From: JACRLV01 sp045863555
GTDB taxonomy: Bacteria > Planctomycetota > Phycisphaerae > UBA1845 > Fen-1342
Length of the DNA: 64,000 nucleotides
Reading direction: 5' to 3'
NCBI GenBank assembly: GCA_045863555.1
Contig: BTUU01000016.1
Span: 88,355-152,354, forward strand
In this document: positions 53,501-61,438 of the stretch, piece after piece
Layout: every line of letters begins with the position of its first letter
Numbering within the stretch: the first letter of the stretch is position 1
Translations under genes and position numbers: made by a program
Notes under the pieces: model-generated
What the model was told of the DNA's origin: nothing
What the model saw: the letters and a program-made list of their open reading frames with translations, nothing else
Database searches by the model: none

Positions 53501-55388
53501 CAATGGGGTTGCTCGAGCGGTTGTACTCCGCGGCACTGGGCACAAAGTCGCCGTCGGGATCCCCCGCAGCATCGCCGGCGGTCGGTGAATCGAAGTACTG
53601 CCGTTCCCACCAGTCAGGCATTCCGTCGGCGTCGATGTCGGTGAATTCATCCGCTCCGATGTCGCTGCGGCCGCTCGCGACGCGCGGCTCGCCATCGAGA
53701 TCCGGCTGGCTACCGGCCTCGATCGGCCCGGCGTTAATGCAGGGAGAATCGGCGCGCAAGTGGGGGTCGCCGCGCCGCAGGCCCGGTGATTGCGTGATGT
53801 TGCCCGGCCCCCAGATCAGGCCGCCGTATCTCTCGATGCGCTCCTCGCCGCCCTCGATCGCGCTGTACTGCACCTCGAGCACGGCTCCGTTGTCCACCAG
53901 AACCAGTCGCGCATCGGAGGGCTGGGTGCGCGTGAGGATCGTTCCGACCAGGCGTATCCGGCCGGTATACGCTCGCAGAAGGGAGTCGGGCGTGATCTGG
54001 ACGTCATCGATGAGCGTGCAATGTTCAAACGTGAGCACGCTGTCGTACCCGGTGACCGCGATCTCATTTCGGAATCCGCGCAGAATGCAGTTGCGGAAGG
54101 TTGTCGCAGAGGCCGTTTGGACCGCGCCTGGATTACTCTCGAAGATGCAGTTCTCGAACAGGCCGCTGAGAAGTCCGCCGGCCCCGCCATTGCGGCGGAA
54201 TTCGCAGCGCCGCGCCAGGATACTGCCGCCGATGGCACCGCCGGTGTTGTCGGTGACGCTGCTGTCTTCGATGGTCATTTGTCCCCAGACGGCCGAATCG
54301 CAGCGATTCCCCCGGACGATGCAGCGTCGAACCACCGCCCCGTATGGGGTGACGAGCAGGTTCGAATCGGTGCTGTTATTCTCGAGAATACAGTCTTCGA
54401 TGGTTCCCCCTGCGTATACGGGCTCACCGCCGTTGTTTCGCAGCGTGCAGCGCGCAATCGTGTGCGGGCCTTCGATCGCGAATAAAGTGGTCGCGGACGA
54501 CTGAAGCGCGTGCTGTTCGAGCGTGCAGTCGGTGACGTCAATCGTTCCGCCCCTCGCACCGATAGCGCAGCCCCACGCGGCCGAATTCTCGTAAAACTCA
54601 CAATCGCGCACGATGGCGGTGCCATTGCGAAGCGAAATACCCCCGCCGATGTCGGGCTCGGCCGCCCCGGCTTGATTCCTTCGGAATACGCAGTTTCTGA
54701 CTTCGGAGGTGCCCAGGTTCAGACGCACCGCGCCGCCGTCGATGCCGGCGCGGTTGTCCTCGAACGTGCAGTCTAGGATCGTCGCGTTCCCGTTGCCGAT
54801 CGAGATTGCACCGCCGTTGGAATCTGCCGTGTTATTCGTGAACGCGCAGCCTGTGATCAGCGGGTTCCCCGTCAGTACATGGATCGCGCCGCCGTTTACA
54901 CTCCCGCGGTTTGCCTGGAAGACGCAGCTTCGGATCGTCGGACTTGCTCCGGAGCAGAGAATCGCCCCGCCCGGCCCGGGCGAGTCGTGGACATAGCCGT
55001 TCCGAATCGTAACTCCCTCGAGAATTGATTCACTCGTTTCGCCGTTGTCGAATTGGAACCCGCGACCCAATCCGAGCGCGTCGATGATGCAGTTTGCAGG
55101 TCCGCTCGCGCCACGGACCGTGATTCGCTTGCCGAAGTACTGGATGCCGCGGTCGCGGATGTCCGTATATACCCCGTCTGCGATCAGTACGACGTCGCCG
55201 TCAACTGCGCTGTCAATTCCTGCCTGAATTGTGCGCACCGGTCCACAGCCCGCACCATCCCATGATTCGCACAGTCCTGACCATGAATCGTCCCCGATCG
55301 TTCCATCTACATACACCGTTCCCGCAGAGGAGGAGCCTACCGCGAGGCAAATCAGCGAGAATGAAACGCAATGCGTCGATAGTCGCAT
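50559..55388 (-). CDS. Giant secreted parallel beta-helix protein with dockerin-like tail
   Basis: This 1609-residue exported protein has a signal peptide (VSFSLICLAVGSSSAG), then several right-handed parallel beta-helix regions. Their short repeats carry phrases such as TIEDCILENNS, NCVFRRNQAG and FENNRQSREGGAVFLTGG. There are two choice-of-anchor-Q-like segments (RSDIGADEF, RVDIGAVEYSG) and a C-terminal dockerin-like pair (GVDLDGDRDVDIQDLSIMLI, DVNADHEVDIRDLAYLLSVF). Such helices often bind or degrade polysaccharide, but no catalytic triad was identified. GGAG lies eight bases before the ATG at 55388. Confidence 0.85.
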   Translation of the reverse strand: MRLSTHCVSFSLICLAVGSSSAGTVYVDGTIGDDSWSGLCESWDGAGCGPVRTIQAGIDSAVDGDVVLIADGVYTDIRDRGIQYFGKRITVRGASGPANCIIDALGLGRGFQFDNGETSESILEGVTIRNGYVHDSPGPGGAILCSGASPTIRSCVFQANRGSVNGGAIHVLTGNPLITGCAFTNNTADSNGGAISIGNGNATILDCTFEDNRAGIDGGAVRLNLGTSEVRNCVFRRNQAGAAEPDIGGGISLRNGTAIVRDCEFYENSAAWGCAIGARGGTIDVTDCTLEQHALQSSATTLFAIEGPHTIARCTLRNNGGEPVYAGGTIEDCILENNSTDSNLLVTPYGAVVRRCIVRGNRCDSAVWGQMTIEDSSVTDNTGGAIGGSILARRCEFRRNGGAGGLLSGLFENCIFESNPGAVQTASATTFRNCILRGFRNEIAVTGYDSVLTFEHCTLIDDVQITPDSLLRAYTGRIRLVGTILTRTQPSDARLVLVDNGAVLEVQYSAIEGGEERIERYGGLIWGPGNITQSPGLRRGDPHLRADSPCINAGPIEAGSQPDLDGEPRVASGRSDIGADEFTDIDADGMPDWWERQYFDSPTAGDAAGDPDGDFVPSAAEYNRSSNPIVEPRTIWVSTAGDDSYDGNARSYDGISGPKATILGAVEAAQPFEGDTIVLLPGNYVGARNRDILLSQRSITIRSDDPSNPDVVSATIVDPQGTTADPHRALTLGPGISADCAIQGITFRGGIGRTEAYNVYAGAAIHITRADARIEKCVFRQTGNARGAISTYQANPSIRDCLFTLCAGAGFYPQDSGATIENSIFDACESYGAEVIGDAEMRFGDCTFRNGGDGGLATQSLTGNLTVDDCQFENNGGTFGRSALQLRQLWEDESLQISVRRSNFINNQAISSGAAIDLVGRTVTVEIEDCVFENNRQSREGGAVFLTGGPVAVRRCVFRGNQSRYSGGGALYVGGPVLVEDCQFLDNQASTGGAVDGNELAAEFRRCRFEGNRATLSVSSGGRGGAVNGKGTYSDCIFVGNTAAVSGGAATSLRISSSPQPAMYFRRCTFANNLAPEGSVFEVWGRVILDQCAAAANINTRPGASASIVVRIAGDELSVDYSLIEGGQSAVFVAPGGIFTWGSNNREGDPRFVDPINGDVRIDAASALIDAGRPGVPETDIDGRGCTRLNDGNGDGDSRVDIGAVEYSGFVVDDDGPADYSTIQAAVDAAVDPCGRVILVRDGSYNERIRFPGSGIALVSEHGPDSTTVISPTGGSVLALDSVPDAFIRGFTFTGGAAERGGGASILDSTVSLLECRFNGNSATRGGNLFAAGSSVRLDRCTVEHGASAVGGGLCLENTQASLNACRLFENRATLDGGGAASTSDSLLVLSNCLFYANNAQRGGGIFSAGGVIDAVNCTLSANVAGAVVSGGLMAENSATELANSILWNNGGAGQFSQVYHTGGTVAVSYSCIQGGWSGSSNISTNPLFRNPANFEFDLLPSSPCADEGASSFYGLTPREDIAGMPRFQRDPTALRRSPTPRIDIGAFERPCGVDLDGDRDVDIQDLSIMLIHFGEMGASIEAGDVNADHEVDIRDLAYLLSVFGDFCW

Positions 55389-55632
55389 CCCAGTACTCCA
55401 GTTTCGAGCGATGTGCTTCCACGTCGTTCGTAGACGTTGAGAGAGAACGCGCGGTGCTTGTGTGTGAAAACACGCAGGTGGGGCGGGGCGGGACCTGTAC
55501 CAGCCTAAGATCGCCATTTCAGCTCATCCGGTCGGCCCTGCAGACACTGAGCATTTTCCGTACCACAAATGCGCTCGGGGCGGGATTGTCGCGCCGCCCA
55601 GCCTCGGCGTGCCCCGCGGTTCGTCCTAACCA

Positions 55633-55912
55633 GTTCCAGAATGCCTCGGAATTCTCCGAATTCGAGTGGATTCCCGGCCGCGTTCATGGCTGAATGTGTC
55701 TGTGCGTACGGGGCGTACGCGAAGGAGACGCAGCCATGACCAAGAACGACCTGCAGGTGATTCTCGAAGGCGTGTTCGAGCAGCTCGCCGAGCGGCACGT
55801 TTGCGACGACGACTGCCGCGAGGGCGGATGCGACCGGGACACGGATGACGACTGGAAGGAAGACATCGACGCCGACGGATCACTGGCGGAATGCGGCGTC
55901 ACGACCTTCGAG
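55633..55912 (+). repeat. Segmental duplication, copy B (source-like copy)
   Basis: This is nearly identical to 36429-36708. It includes the 103-base leader with the same dyad (55645-55666) and GCGTAC hairpin (55704-55720), and the first part of the intact Cys-rich small gene. Conservation of the non-coding leader points to recent copying or to function. Confidence 0.8.
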
Positions 55913-56029
55913 GCGGGTGGCTACCTGACGCGGGACGCGGGTTTGGTGGTCCGCACGGCCGACGGCAGCGAGTTCCAGATCACGATCGTGCAGAGCCGGT
56001 ACGGCAGCGACGACGACAGCGACGATTGA
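55736..56029 (+). CDS. Cys-rich acidic small protein
   Basis: This encodes a 97-residue acidic protein with an N-terminal helix (DLQVILEGVFEQLAERHVC), a CDDDCREGGCDRDTDDDWKE segment that could bind metal, and a C-terminal beta part (DAGLVVRTADGSEFQITIV). AAGGAG precedes the ATG. It is followed by the HARE-HTH protein and belongs to the prophage-like remnant. A truncated duplicate is at 36532. The function is unknown. Confidence 0.7.
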   Translation: MTKNDLQVILEGVFEQLAERHVCDDDCREGGCDRDTDDDWKEDIDADGSLAECGVTTFEAGGYLTRDAGLVVRTADGSEFQITIVQSRYGSDDDSDD

Positions 56030-56110
56030 ACCGCCGAAACGCGGGGCCGCCCCCGCGCCGCCCGGGCGCTTGAGACCCGGGCCTGATGAGGCAACGCAAA
56101 GGAGCAGCCC

Positions 56111-56803
56111 ATGAAGAAGAACGACGTCGAGCTTGGCGCGACCTATGTCGCCAAGGTGAGCGGCAAGCGGGTCCACGTACGGATCGAGCGCGAGGGCACG
56201 CACGGCGGGTGGGAGGCGGTCAACGTCGAGACCGGCCGCAAGATCCACGTGAAGAGCGCCCAGCGATTGCGGCGGGCCGTAGCGCCGCGGCGCGATGCGA
56301 CCGAGCCGAACGGCGATGCGGATGCATGCGCCACCGTCGGCTGCGACCACCCGGCGGTGCTGACGTACCTGGGCCGCCCCCGGTGCCAGGAGTGTTACGC
56401 GGACGAAGTCGCCGACGGCGACGATGGACTGGAAGCCCCCAACGATCAGGAGATCGAAATGTCCACGAAGAAGAGCAGCAAGAAGAGCGCGGCGAAGACG
56501 ACCAAGACCCCGAAGGCGGGCAAGCAACCCAAGGCCGCGAAGGCGGCCAAGCCCGCGGCGGACGCGAAGCTCAAGCGCATCAGCGCCCTCGATGCCGCGG
56601 CGCAGGTCCTAAAGGACGCGGCCAAGCCCCTGAAGGCCACCGAGATGATCGTCGCGATGGCCGAAGCGGGCCTTTGGGAGAGCCCAGGCGGCAAGACGCC
56701 GCACGCCACGCTCTACGCCGCGATCATCCGGGAGATCGCCGCCAAGGGCAGCGAGGCCCGGTTCCGCAAGGTCGAACGCGGCCAGTTCGAGTACGCGGGG
56801 TAA
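56111..56803 (+). CDS. HARE-HTH domain protein
   Basis: This 230-residue protein has an N-terminal SH3-like segment (GATYVAKVSGKRVHVRIERE), a small Cys cluster (CATVGCDHPAVLTYL, CQECY), and a Lys/Ala-rich linker (KSSKKSAAKTTKTPKAGKQP). The C-terminal HARE-HTH winged helix reads SALDAAAQVLKDAAKPLKAT and EMIVAMAEAGLWESPGGKTP. HARE-HTH domains occur in chromatin proteins and in bacterial phage or restriction-related proteins, where they probably contact DNA. AAAGGAGC precedes the ATG. In the window it precedes the terminase remnant, which fits a phage origin. Confidence 0.82.
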   Translation: MKKNDVELGATYVAKVSGKRVHVRIEREGTHGGWEAVNVETGRKIHVKSAQRLRRAVAPRRDATEPNGDADACATVGCDHPAVLTYLGRPRCQECYADEVADGDDGLEAPNDQEIEMSTKKSSKKSAAKTTKTPKAGKQPKAAKAAKPAADAKLKRISALDAAAQVLKDAAKPLKATEMIVAMAEAGLWESPGGKTPHATLYAAIIREIAAKGSEARFRKVERGQFEYAG

Positions 56804-56812
56804 CGGCCGCCG

Positions 56813-58144
56813 TCACATCCCGCCTCCCCGAACACCTCGGCCGATGCCGAGGTGTCTCTTCTGGTACCAGCCGCGTAATCGTCGACGAGTTACGCACGCT
56901 AACACTGGTAGCACGACAAATACGGTGGCCGGTTCGGGTACCAAGGCGACCATCGTTTGGAGGTATCCGGTCCCCACATAGAGCCTGCCGTCCGTATCGA
57001 TCACTGGCATGCTCGGAAAGATATCGCCCCCGAAGCTCGGCGCGAGATCATAGGTCCAGCGAATTTCGCCATCTGAAGTCAGCGAATAGAGGATGCCCGC
57101 TGCGTTCGTGAGATAGATATTGCCCGCAACGTCGATAGTTGGTGCCTCACCGGAAACGCTGGGGTCGCCGCGAGGTCCGTGATCGAAACTCCATCGCACA
57201 GTTCCATCCGGGTTCAGCGCGTATAGCCGCGAGTGGTGGCCCGCGTAGATGGTCCCGTCTGGGCCGATCGCCGGAGAACCGCCCGCTGAATCGAATGACC
57301 ACTCGAGATTGCCTTGCGGATCGAGGGAGAACAGCCGTTCCGGCCTCCGGTCTGCGCCGAATTGACCGACATAGACGTGGTTGTCGGTGCTGATAGCGGG
57401 CGTGAAGAACTGCTGTGTTCCCGGCGGAAATTCACTGTCAGGCGCGTCGAACTCCCATAGAAGGGAACCGCTCGGTGAGTAGGACCGTATGGCGTCACCG
57501 GCGACAATGATATCACCCGCCGGGCTCACTGCGGGTTCGACGTTGTAGCCGCCACCAACCATCGACCAGTTAAGGTTCCCTTGCGCGTCACACGAATAAA
57601 CGCGCGGAGCAGTCTCTTGATGGCCGAGGAGTATCGAACCATTTGGGTGGACCGTAGCTCCAGCCTGCATTATTGCGTTTGCGCCAAGCGTGCGGTTGAA
57701 TACCTGGGTTCCGTTCTGGCTGCCCATCGCGCGCAACGACCCCCCGAAGCGTTCGGTCCCTACATATACTCGCCCAAGGACGTCGGTCGATGCCCAGTTT
57801 CCGATTCCGTGCTCTTGATATGTCCACCGTATCGATCCATTACGATTCAGCACGACCATCCGATCGATCGAACCGGCCCAGTTATTGATGGAGAATACAA
57901 TTCCACCGTCGGATGTGATGATCGGCTGGAAGATCGGACTATATGTACTCGTGGTCGGAACGCTCCATAGCTGGGTAGGAGCTGTTGAAGGCCCAAGAAA
58001 CGCGCTTTGATGACTATTGCGCGCATCCCCGCCGTAACTCGGCCACGGCGAGTCAGCCAGCTGAGCGATCACGGGAGCTGTTGCGCCTCCAATGAACAAC
58101 GACATACATATCCGGCATGGGTAATTGACGCTGCGGGTTGACAT
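56813..58144 (-). CDS. PQQ-like beta-propeller PEP-CTERM protein
   Basis: This 443-residue exported protein has PQQ-like propeller blades (for example SIRWTYQEHGIGNWASTDVL, NLEWSFDSAGGSPAIGPDGT, GTVRWSFDHGPRGDPSVSGE). A PEP-CTERM-like end follows (VPEPATVFVVLPVLACVTRR) and then an unusual 18-residue basic tail. GGAGGAG before the ATG at 58144 fixes the start. It lies between the HARE-HTH gene and the terminase pseudogene, on the opposite strand, so it may have been inserted into the phage-like block. Confidence 0.8.
   Translation of the reverse strand: MSTRSVNYPCRICMSLFIGGATAPVIAQLADSPWPSYGGDARNSHQSAFLGPSTAPTQLWSVPTTSTYSPIFQPIITSDGGIVFSINNWAGSIDRMVVLNRNGSIRWTYQEHGIGNWASTDVLGRVYVGTERFGGSLRAMGSQNGTQVFNRTLGANAIMQAGATVHPNGSILLGHQETAPRVYSCDAQGNLNWSMVGGGYNVEPAVSPAGDIIVAGDAIRSYSPSGSLLWEFDAPDSEFPPGTQQFFTPAISTDNHVYVGQFGADRRPERLFSLDPQGNLEWSFDSAGGSPAIGPDGTIYAGHHSRLYALNPDGTVRWSFDHGPRGDPSVSGEAPTIDVAGNIYLTNAAGILYSLTSDGEIRWTYDLAPSFGGDIFPSMPVIDTDGRLYVGTGYLQTMVALVPEPATVFVVLPVLACVTRRRLRGWYQKRHLGIGRGVRGGGM
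56832..56855 (+). terminator. Terminator hairpin after the HARE-HTH gene
   Basis: ACACCTCGGC-CGAT-GCCGAGGTGT is a perfect 10-bp inverted repeat followed by CTCTT. It lies 29 bases after the plus-strand HARE-HTH stop and within the 3' coding end of the convergent PEP-CTERM gene, where it would also encode part of that protein's odd tail. Confidence 0.5.
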
Positions 58145-58195
58145 TCCAGGCTCCTCCTTTTGTCCACGATACCGAATCGCTATCGAGATAACCAG

Positions 58196-58905
58196 ATGGA
58201 ATTCTCTCGCGTTATAATTCCTGCAGTGGCCGCGATTTGCGAATGCTGGCTGCCCGCCGAACGCGCCGCGCTGCGGCCGACCGAGCGGCTTTGTCCCAGC
58301 GCCTAGGCCGAGAAGCACCGCGTGCTCACCCGCATGCAGTCCGCACGTCCCGGCCCCTGGCGGAATGATCATGCCCCGTACCTCGCCGGGCTGATGGACC
58401 TCTGTGCCAACCGCGCCGTCGAGGAACTGACGATCGTCAAGGCGGCGCAGATCGGCGTTTCCGAAACCCTGCGGAACGTCGTCGGCTATTACGCGCACCA
58501 GGAGCCCGATCCGGTCCTGCTGGTCCTGCCGGACGAACAATCCGGCCGGAAGATCGTCGCCCAGCGGATCGTGCCGCTATTGCGCGACACGCCCAGCCTG
58601 CGTCAGCTCTTCACCGATGCCAGTCGCGACATCCAGCTTCGGCACGTCACGCTGGCCAACGGCTTTACCCTGCGGCTCGGCTGGTCGGGTTCACCCGCGT
58701 CGCTCGCCTCCGACCCCTGCCGGATCGTCATCAACGACGAGGTAGACAAATTCCAGCCGTGGTCCGGCCGCGAAAGCGATCCGATCACGTTAGGCTACGC
58801 CCGAACGCAGTCTTACGAAGGCCGGCGGTTGATCATCAACTGCTCGACGCCGACAACGGCGGAGGGCTTGATCTGGAAGCGGTACGAGAGCGAGCGATCA
58901 ACGAG
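58196..58905 (+). pseudogene. GpA-type phage terminase large subunit pseudogene
   Basis: From the ATG at 58196 the frame reads ECWLPAERAALRPTERLCPS, then a TAG at 58304-58306, then AEKHRVLTRMQSARPGPWRN. In GpA terminases this position is usually Trp (S-x-WAE), so TGG to TAG is the likely lesion. Downstream are YLAGLMDLCANRAVEELTIV, KAAQIGVSETLRNVVGYYAH, DPVLLVLPDEQSGRKIVAQR and the acidic IVINDEVDKF. The frame ends at about residue 235 (LIWKRYESERSTR), where tRNA-Gly sequence begins; the nuclease half is missing. Phage GpA packages DNA using ATP. This copy cannot function. Confidence 0.85.
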
Positions 58906-58952
58906 AGCGGGTGATGGGGCTCGAACCCACGACATTCACGTTGGCAACGTGA
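58906..58952 (-). pseudogene. tRNA-Gly(GCC) 3' fragment (attachment-site scar)
   Basis: On the minus strand the anticodon stem-loop TCACG-TTGCCAA-CGTGA, variable region, T arm (GTGGGTTCGAGCCCCAT) and acceptor 3' strand CACCCGC plus T are intact. The upstream sequence does not supply the D arm or the GCGGGTG 5' strand, so it is not a full tRNA. Phages and islands often duplicate the tRNA 3' part at integration; this scar lies directly after the truncated terminase. Confidence 0.8.
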
Positions 58953-59152
58953 CGGCGAATTGTCGTAAGTATTGCGCCAGTCGGTAGTTACGATTAATCC
59001 AACGGTCACCTGCCACTAGAATTTCGCGCTAGCGCCTACCTGGACTATCTGTGGGAATTGACGCAAATCGACAAGATGCCGCGGAAGTGGCATATGTCGT
59101 GCTAGCCCAATCTCGCAGCAGAAATCCCGATCATCCGCGAAGGGGGCCGGCA

Positions 59153-61417
59153 ATGAGTCGCCACAGCATTTGCTGCTCGTTACGAATCACCCTGGGAGTG
59201 TTGATGGGACTGGTTGCTCCAGCGTCCTCGCTGGCTCAACCACTTGCATGGGCGCAGGCATACCCGATGGAGCGTTGCGGACACGCGATGGCCTTCGACT
59301 CTGATCGGGACGTTCTCGTTCTCTTTGGTGGCAGGACGGGAAATCACCCGCTCAGTCGAGAGACCTGGGAGTGGGATGGCTCATACTGGCGGCTTGCGTC
59401 GCAGGAGGGTCCCAGCGCTAGGGAATTCTCCCGGATGGCATATGACTCCATGCGCGGCTCGATGGTCCTGTTTGGTGGAATGACACGCGGAGGCCTCAGT
59501 GGCGAGACTTGGGAGTGGGATGGGGCGATTTGGACCCTCCGCGCCACGACCGGACCACCGGCTCGATCAGAGCACGTATTGGTTTTCGACTCAGTCCGCG
59601 GACGTACATTTCTGTTTGGTGGTGGAGCGGACACGTCGACGTGGGTGTGGGATGGAATCATCTGGACAGAGAATATCGGACCTGGCCCGTCGGCGCGAGC
59701 ATACGCTGCGGCGGCATTTGACTCGACGCGCGGCCGGGTCGTCATGTTCGGTGGTTGGACCGGCAGCGATGAAACCTGGGAATGGGATGGGGCTCATTGG
59801 GTGCTACTTCCGGTGCAGGGGCCGCCCGCACGATACAGCCATTCGATGGCCTACGACGCTACGCGGGACCGTGTCGTCGTGTATGGCGGTAAACCTCTAG
59901 GTTGCTCTTTTTGCCGGTTCAATGACACTTGGGAATGGGACGGAGAGATTTGGATGCAGCGCCAGGTGAACGGTCCCACGGAAGGGCGCATCGACGCAGC
60001 AATGGTATGGGACACCGCGCGCAGCGAACTTGTCGTCTTTGGAGGAGACTCGAACGTCGAGATCTCGCCTGAGATGTGGATATCCCGCGGCAGCGACTGG
60101 GAACTTAGCGGCACGCTCGCTACACCACGCGTGATTCCGGCAATGACCTATGACTCTCGACGCCACGAAACTCTGCTCTACGGCGGATACAACGGTGGGT
60201 CGAGCACATGGATTTGGAATGGCGGTACATGGCAAGGCCATGACGTTGCTGGTCCAGGTGAACGAAGTGGGACCGCCGCAGTATTCGATTCAAACCGGGG
60301 CGTCGTCGTGCTCTTTGGCGGCGGTGTACCCGGGCCTGTTTATTATGACGACCTTTGGGAATGGGACGGGTTCGCATGGACAGAGCGCGTCGACGGCGAC
60401 CCCGCGCCGGCACCGCGCTTCGGGCATGTGATGTGCTATGACTCGCAACGCGGCGTCATCGTGCTGTGGGGAGGAGTAGATGATGGAATTACCTGGGAGT
60501 GGGACGGTGCCAATTGGATGGCACACGCCGTGCCCGGTCCAACGTTCCGGTTCACCACCGCGATGTCATACGATGCAGCTCGGCATGTCTCCGTTCTGTT
60601 CGGGGGTACGACCGGCGGTGCCGCGGGCAGTCTCGACGATACCTGGGAATGGGACGGTGCAAGTTGGACCCAGAAACTGGTTTCAGGTCCTTCGCGACGG
60701 TACGGGCACAGAATGGCGTTTGATCCGTATCGCCTCAGGACGATCCTCTACGGAGGCGGAGGAGGCGGCTATGGCGACGAAACATGGGAATGGGACGGGA
60801 ATGCATGGACTCGCGTTTCCATCCCTGCGCCGATACGAGGCGGACACGCCATGGTATTCGATGCCGAGCGAAGGGAAATGGTTGTGTTCGGCGGATTTGA
60901 GCATCCTCCCGGAGAAGAGACCACAATGCCCCGCACGACGTGGGTACTCCGTGCATGTGGTCCTGCGATCGTTGAACAGCCGGTGAACCAAGCAAGATGT
61001 GTTGGTGGAAGTGCTGTATTTGCTGTTAGCGCAGAAGGTCCGGAGCCGTACGTCTATCAATGGCGAAAAGAGGGTGTCGAACTGACCAATGAACCGAATC
61101 ACATCTCTGGCGCGACCGACTCAAGCCTGAACATCGTGAATTCGACACCTGACGACTCGGGCAGCTACGACTGCGTAGTTTCAAACGACTGCGGGAGCGC
61201 TACGAGTGCCGTGGCTACACTATCGATCTGTGAGTTCACCGGCGATCTGAACTGCGACGGCGTAGTCGGCCTATCGGACTTGTCTGTCCTGCTGAGCAAT
61301 TTCGGACGTACCGACACTCCCCAACGGACAGATGGGGACTTGGACGCCGACGGGGCAGTCGGCCTGGCAGATCTCTCGATCATGCTGAGCGCGTTCGGAT
61401 TCATGTGTCCATCCTGA
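59153..61417 (+). CDS. Kelch-type secreted protein with Ig and dockerin-like tail
   Basis: This 754-residue exported protein has a signal peptide (LGVLMGLVAPASSLAQP) and about ten Kelch-like repeats. Their phrase is H-x-MAxDxxRxxVVLFGG followed by TWEWDGxxW (for example SGETWEWDGAIW, DDTWEWDGASW). An Ig-like domain follows (IVEQPVNQARCVGGSAVFAV), then a dockerin-like pair (DLNCDGVVGLSDLSVLLSNF, DLDADGAVGLADLSIMLSAF). AAGGGGG precedes the ATG at 59153; 100 further bases are in frame but unsupported. It is the first of two tandem repeat-protein genes. Confidence 0.85.
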   Translation: MSRHSICCSLRITLGVLMGLVAPASSLAQPLAWAQAYPMERCGHAMAFDSDRDVLVLFGGRTGNHPLSRETWEWDGSYWRLASQEGPSAREFSRMAYDSMRGSMVLFGGMTRGGLSGETWEWDGAIWTLRATTGPPARSEHVLVFDSVRGRTFLFGGGADTSTWVWDGIIWTENIGPGPSARAYAAAAFDSTRGRVVMFGGWTGSDETWEWDGAHWVLLPVQGPPARYSHSMAYDATRDRVVVYGGKPLGCSFCRFNDTWEWDGEIWMQRQVNGPTEGRIDAAMVWDTARSELVVFGGDSNVEISPEMWISRGSDWELSGTLATPRVIPAMTYDSRRHETLLYGGYNGGSSTWIWNGGTWQGHDVAGPGERSGTAAVFDSNRGVVVLFGGGVPGPVYYDDLWEWDGFAWTERVDGDPAPAPRFGHVMCYDSQRGVIVLWGGVDDGITWEWDGANWMAHAVPGPTFRFTTAMSYDAARHVSVLFGGTTGGAAGSLDDTWEWDGASWTQKLVSGPSRRYGHRMAFDPYRLRTILYGGGGGGYGDETWEWDGNAWTRVSIPAPIRGGHAMVFDAERREMVVFGGFEHPPGEETTMPRTTWVLRACGPAIVEQPVNQARCVGGSAVFAVSAEGPEPYVYQWRKEGVELTNEPNHISGATDSSLNIVNSTPDDSGSYDCVVSNDCGSATSAVATLSICEFTGDLNCDGVVGLSDLSVLLSNFGRTDTPQRTDGDLDADGAVGLADLSIMLSAFGFMCPS

Positions 61418-61438
61418 TTAGCTGGTGTGGAGTTGCAA

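Noticed and set aside
58906..58987. Complete tRNA gene at the terminase end
   Set aside because: The D arm and 5' acceptor strand cannot be formed from the adjacent sequence; only the 3' half is present.
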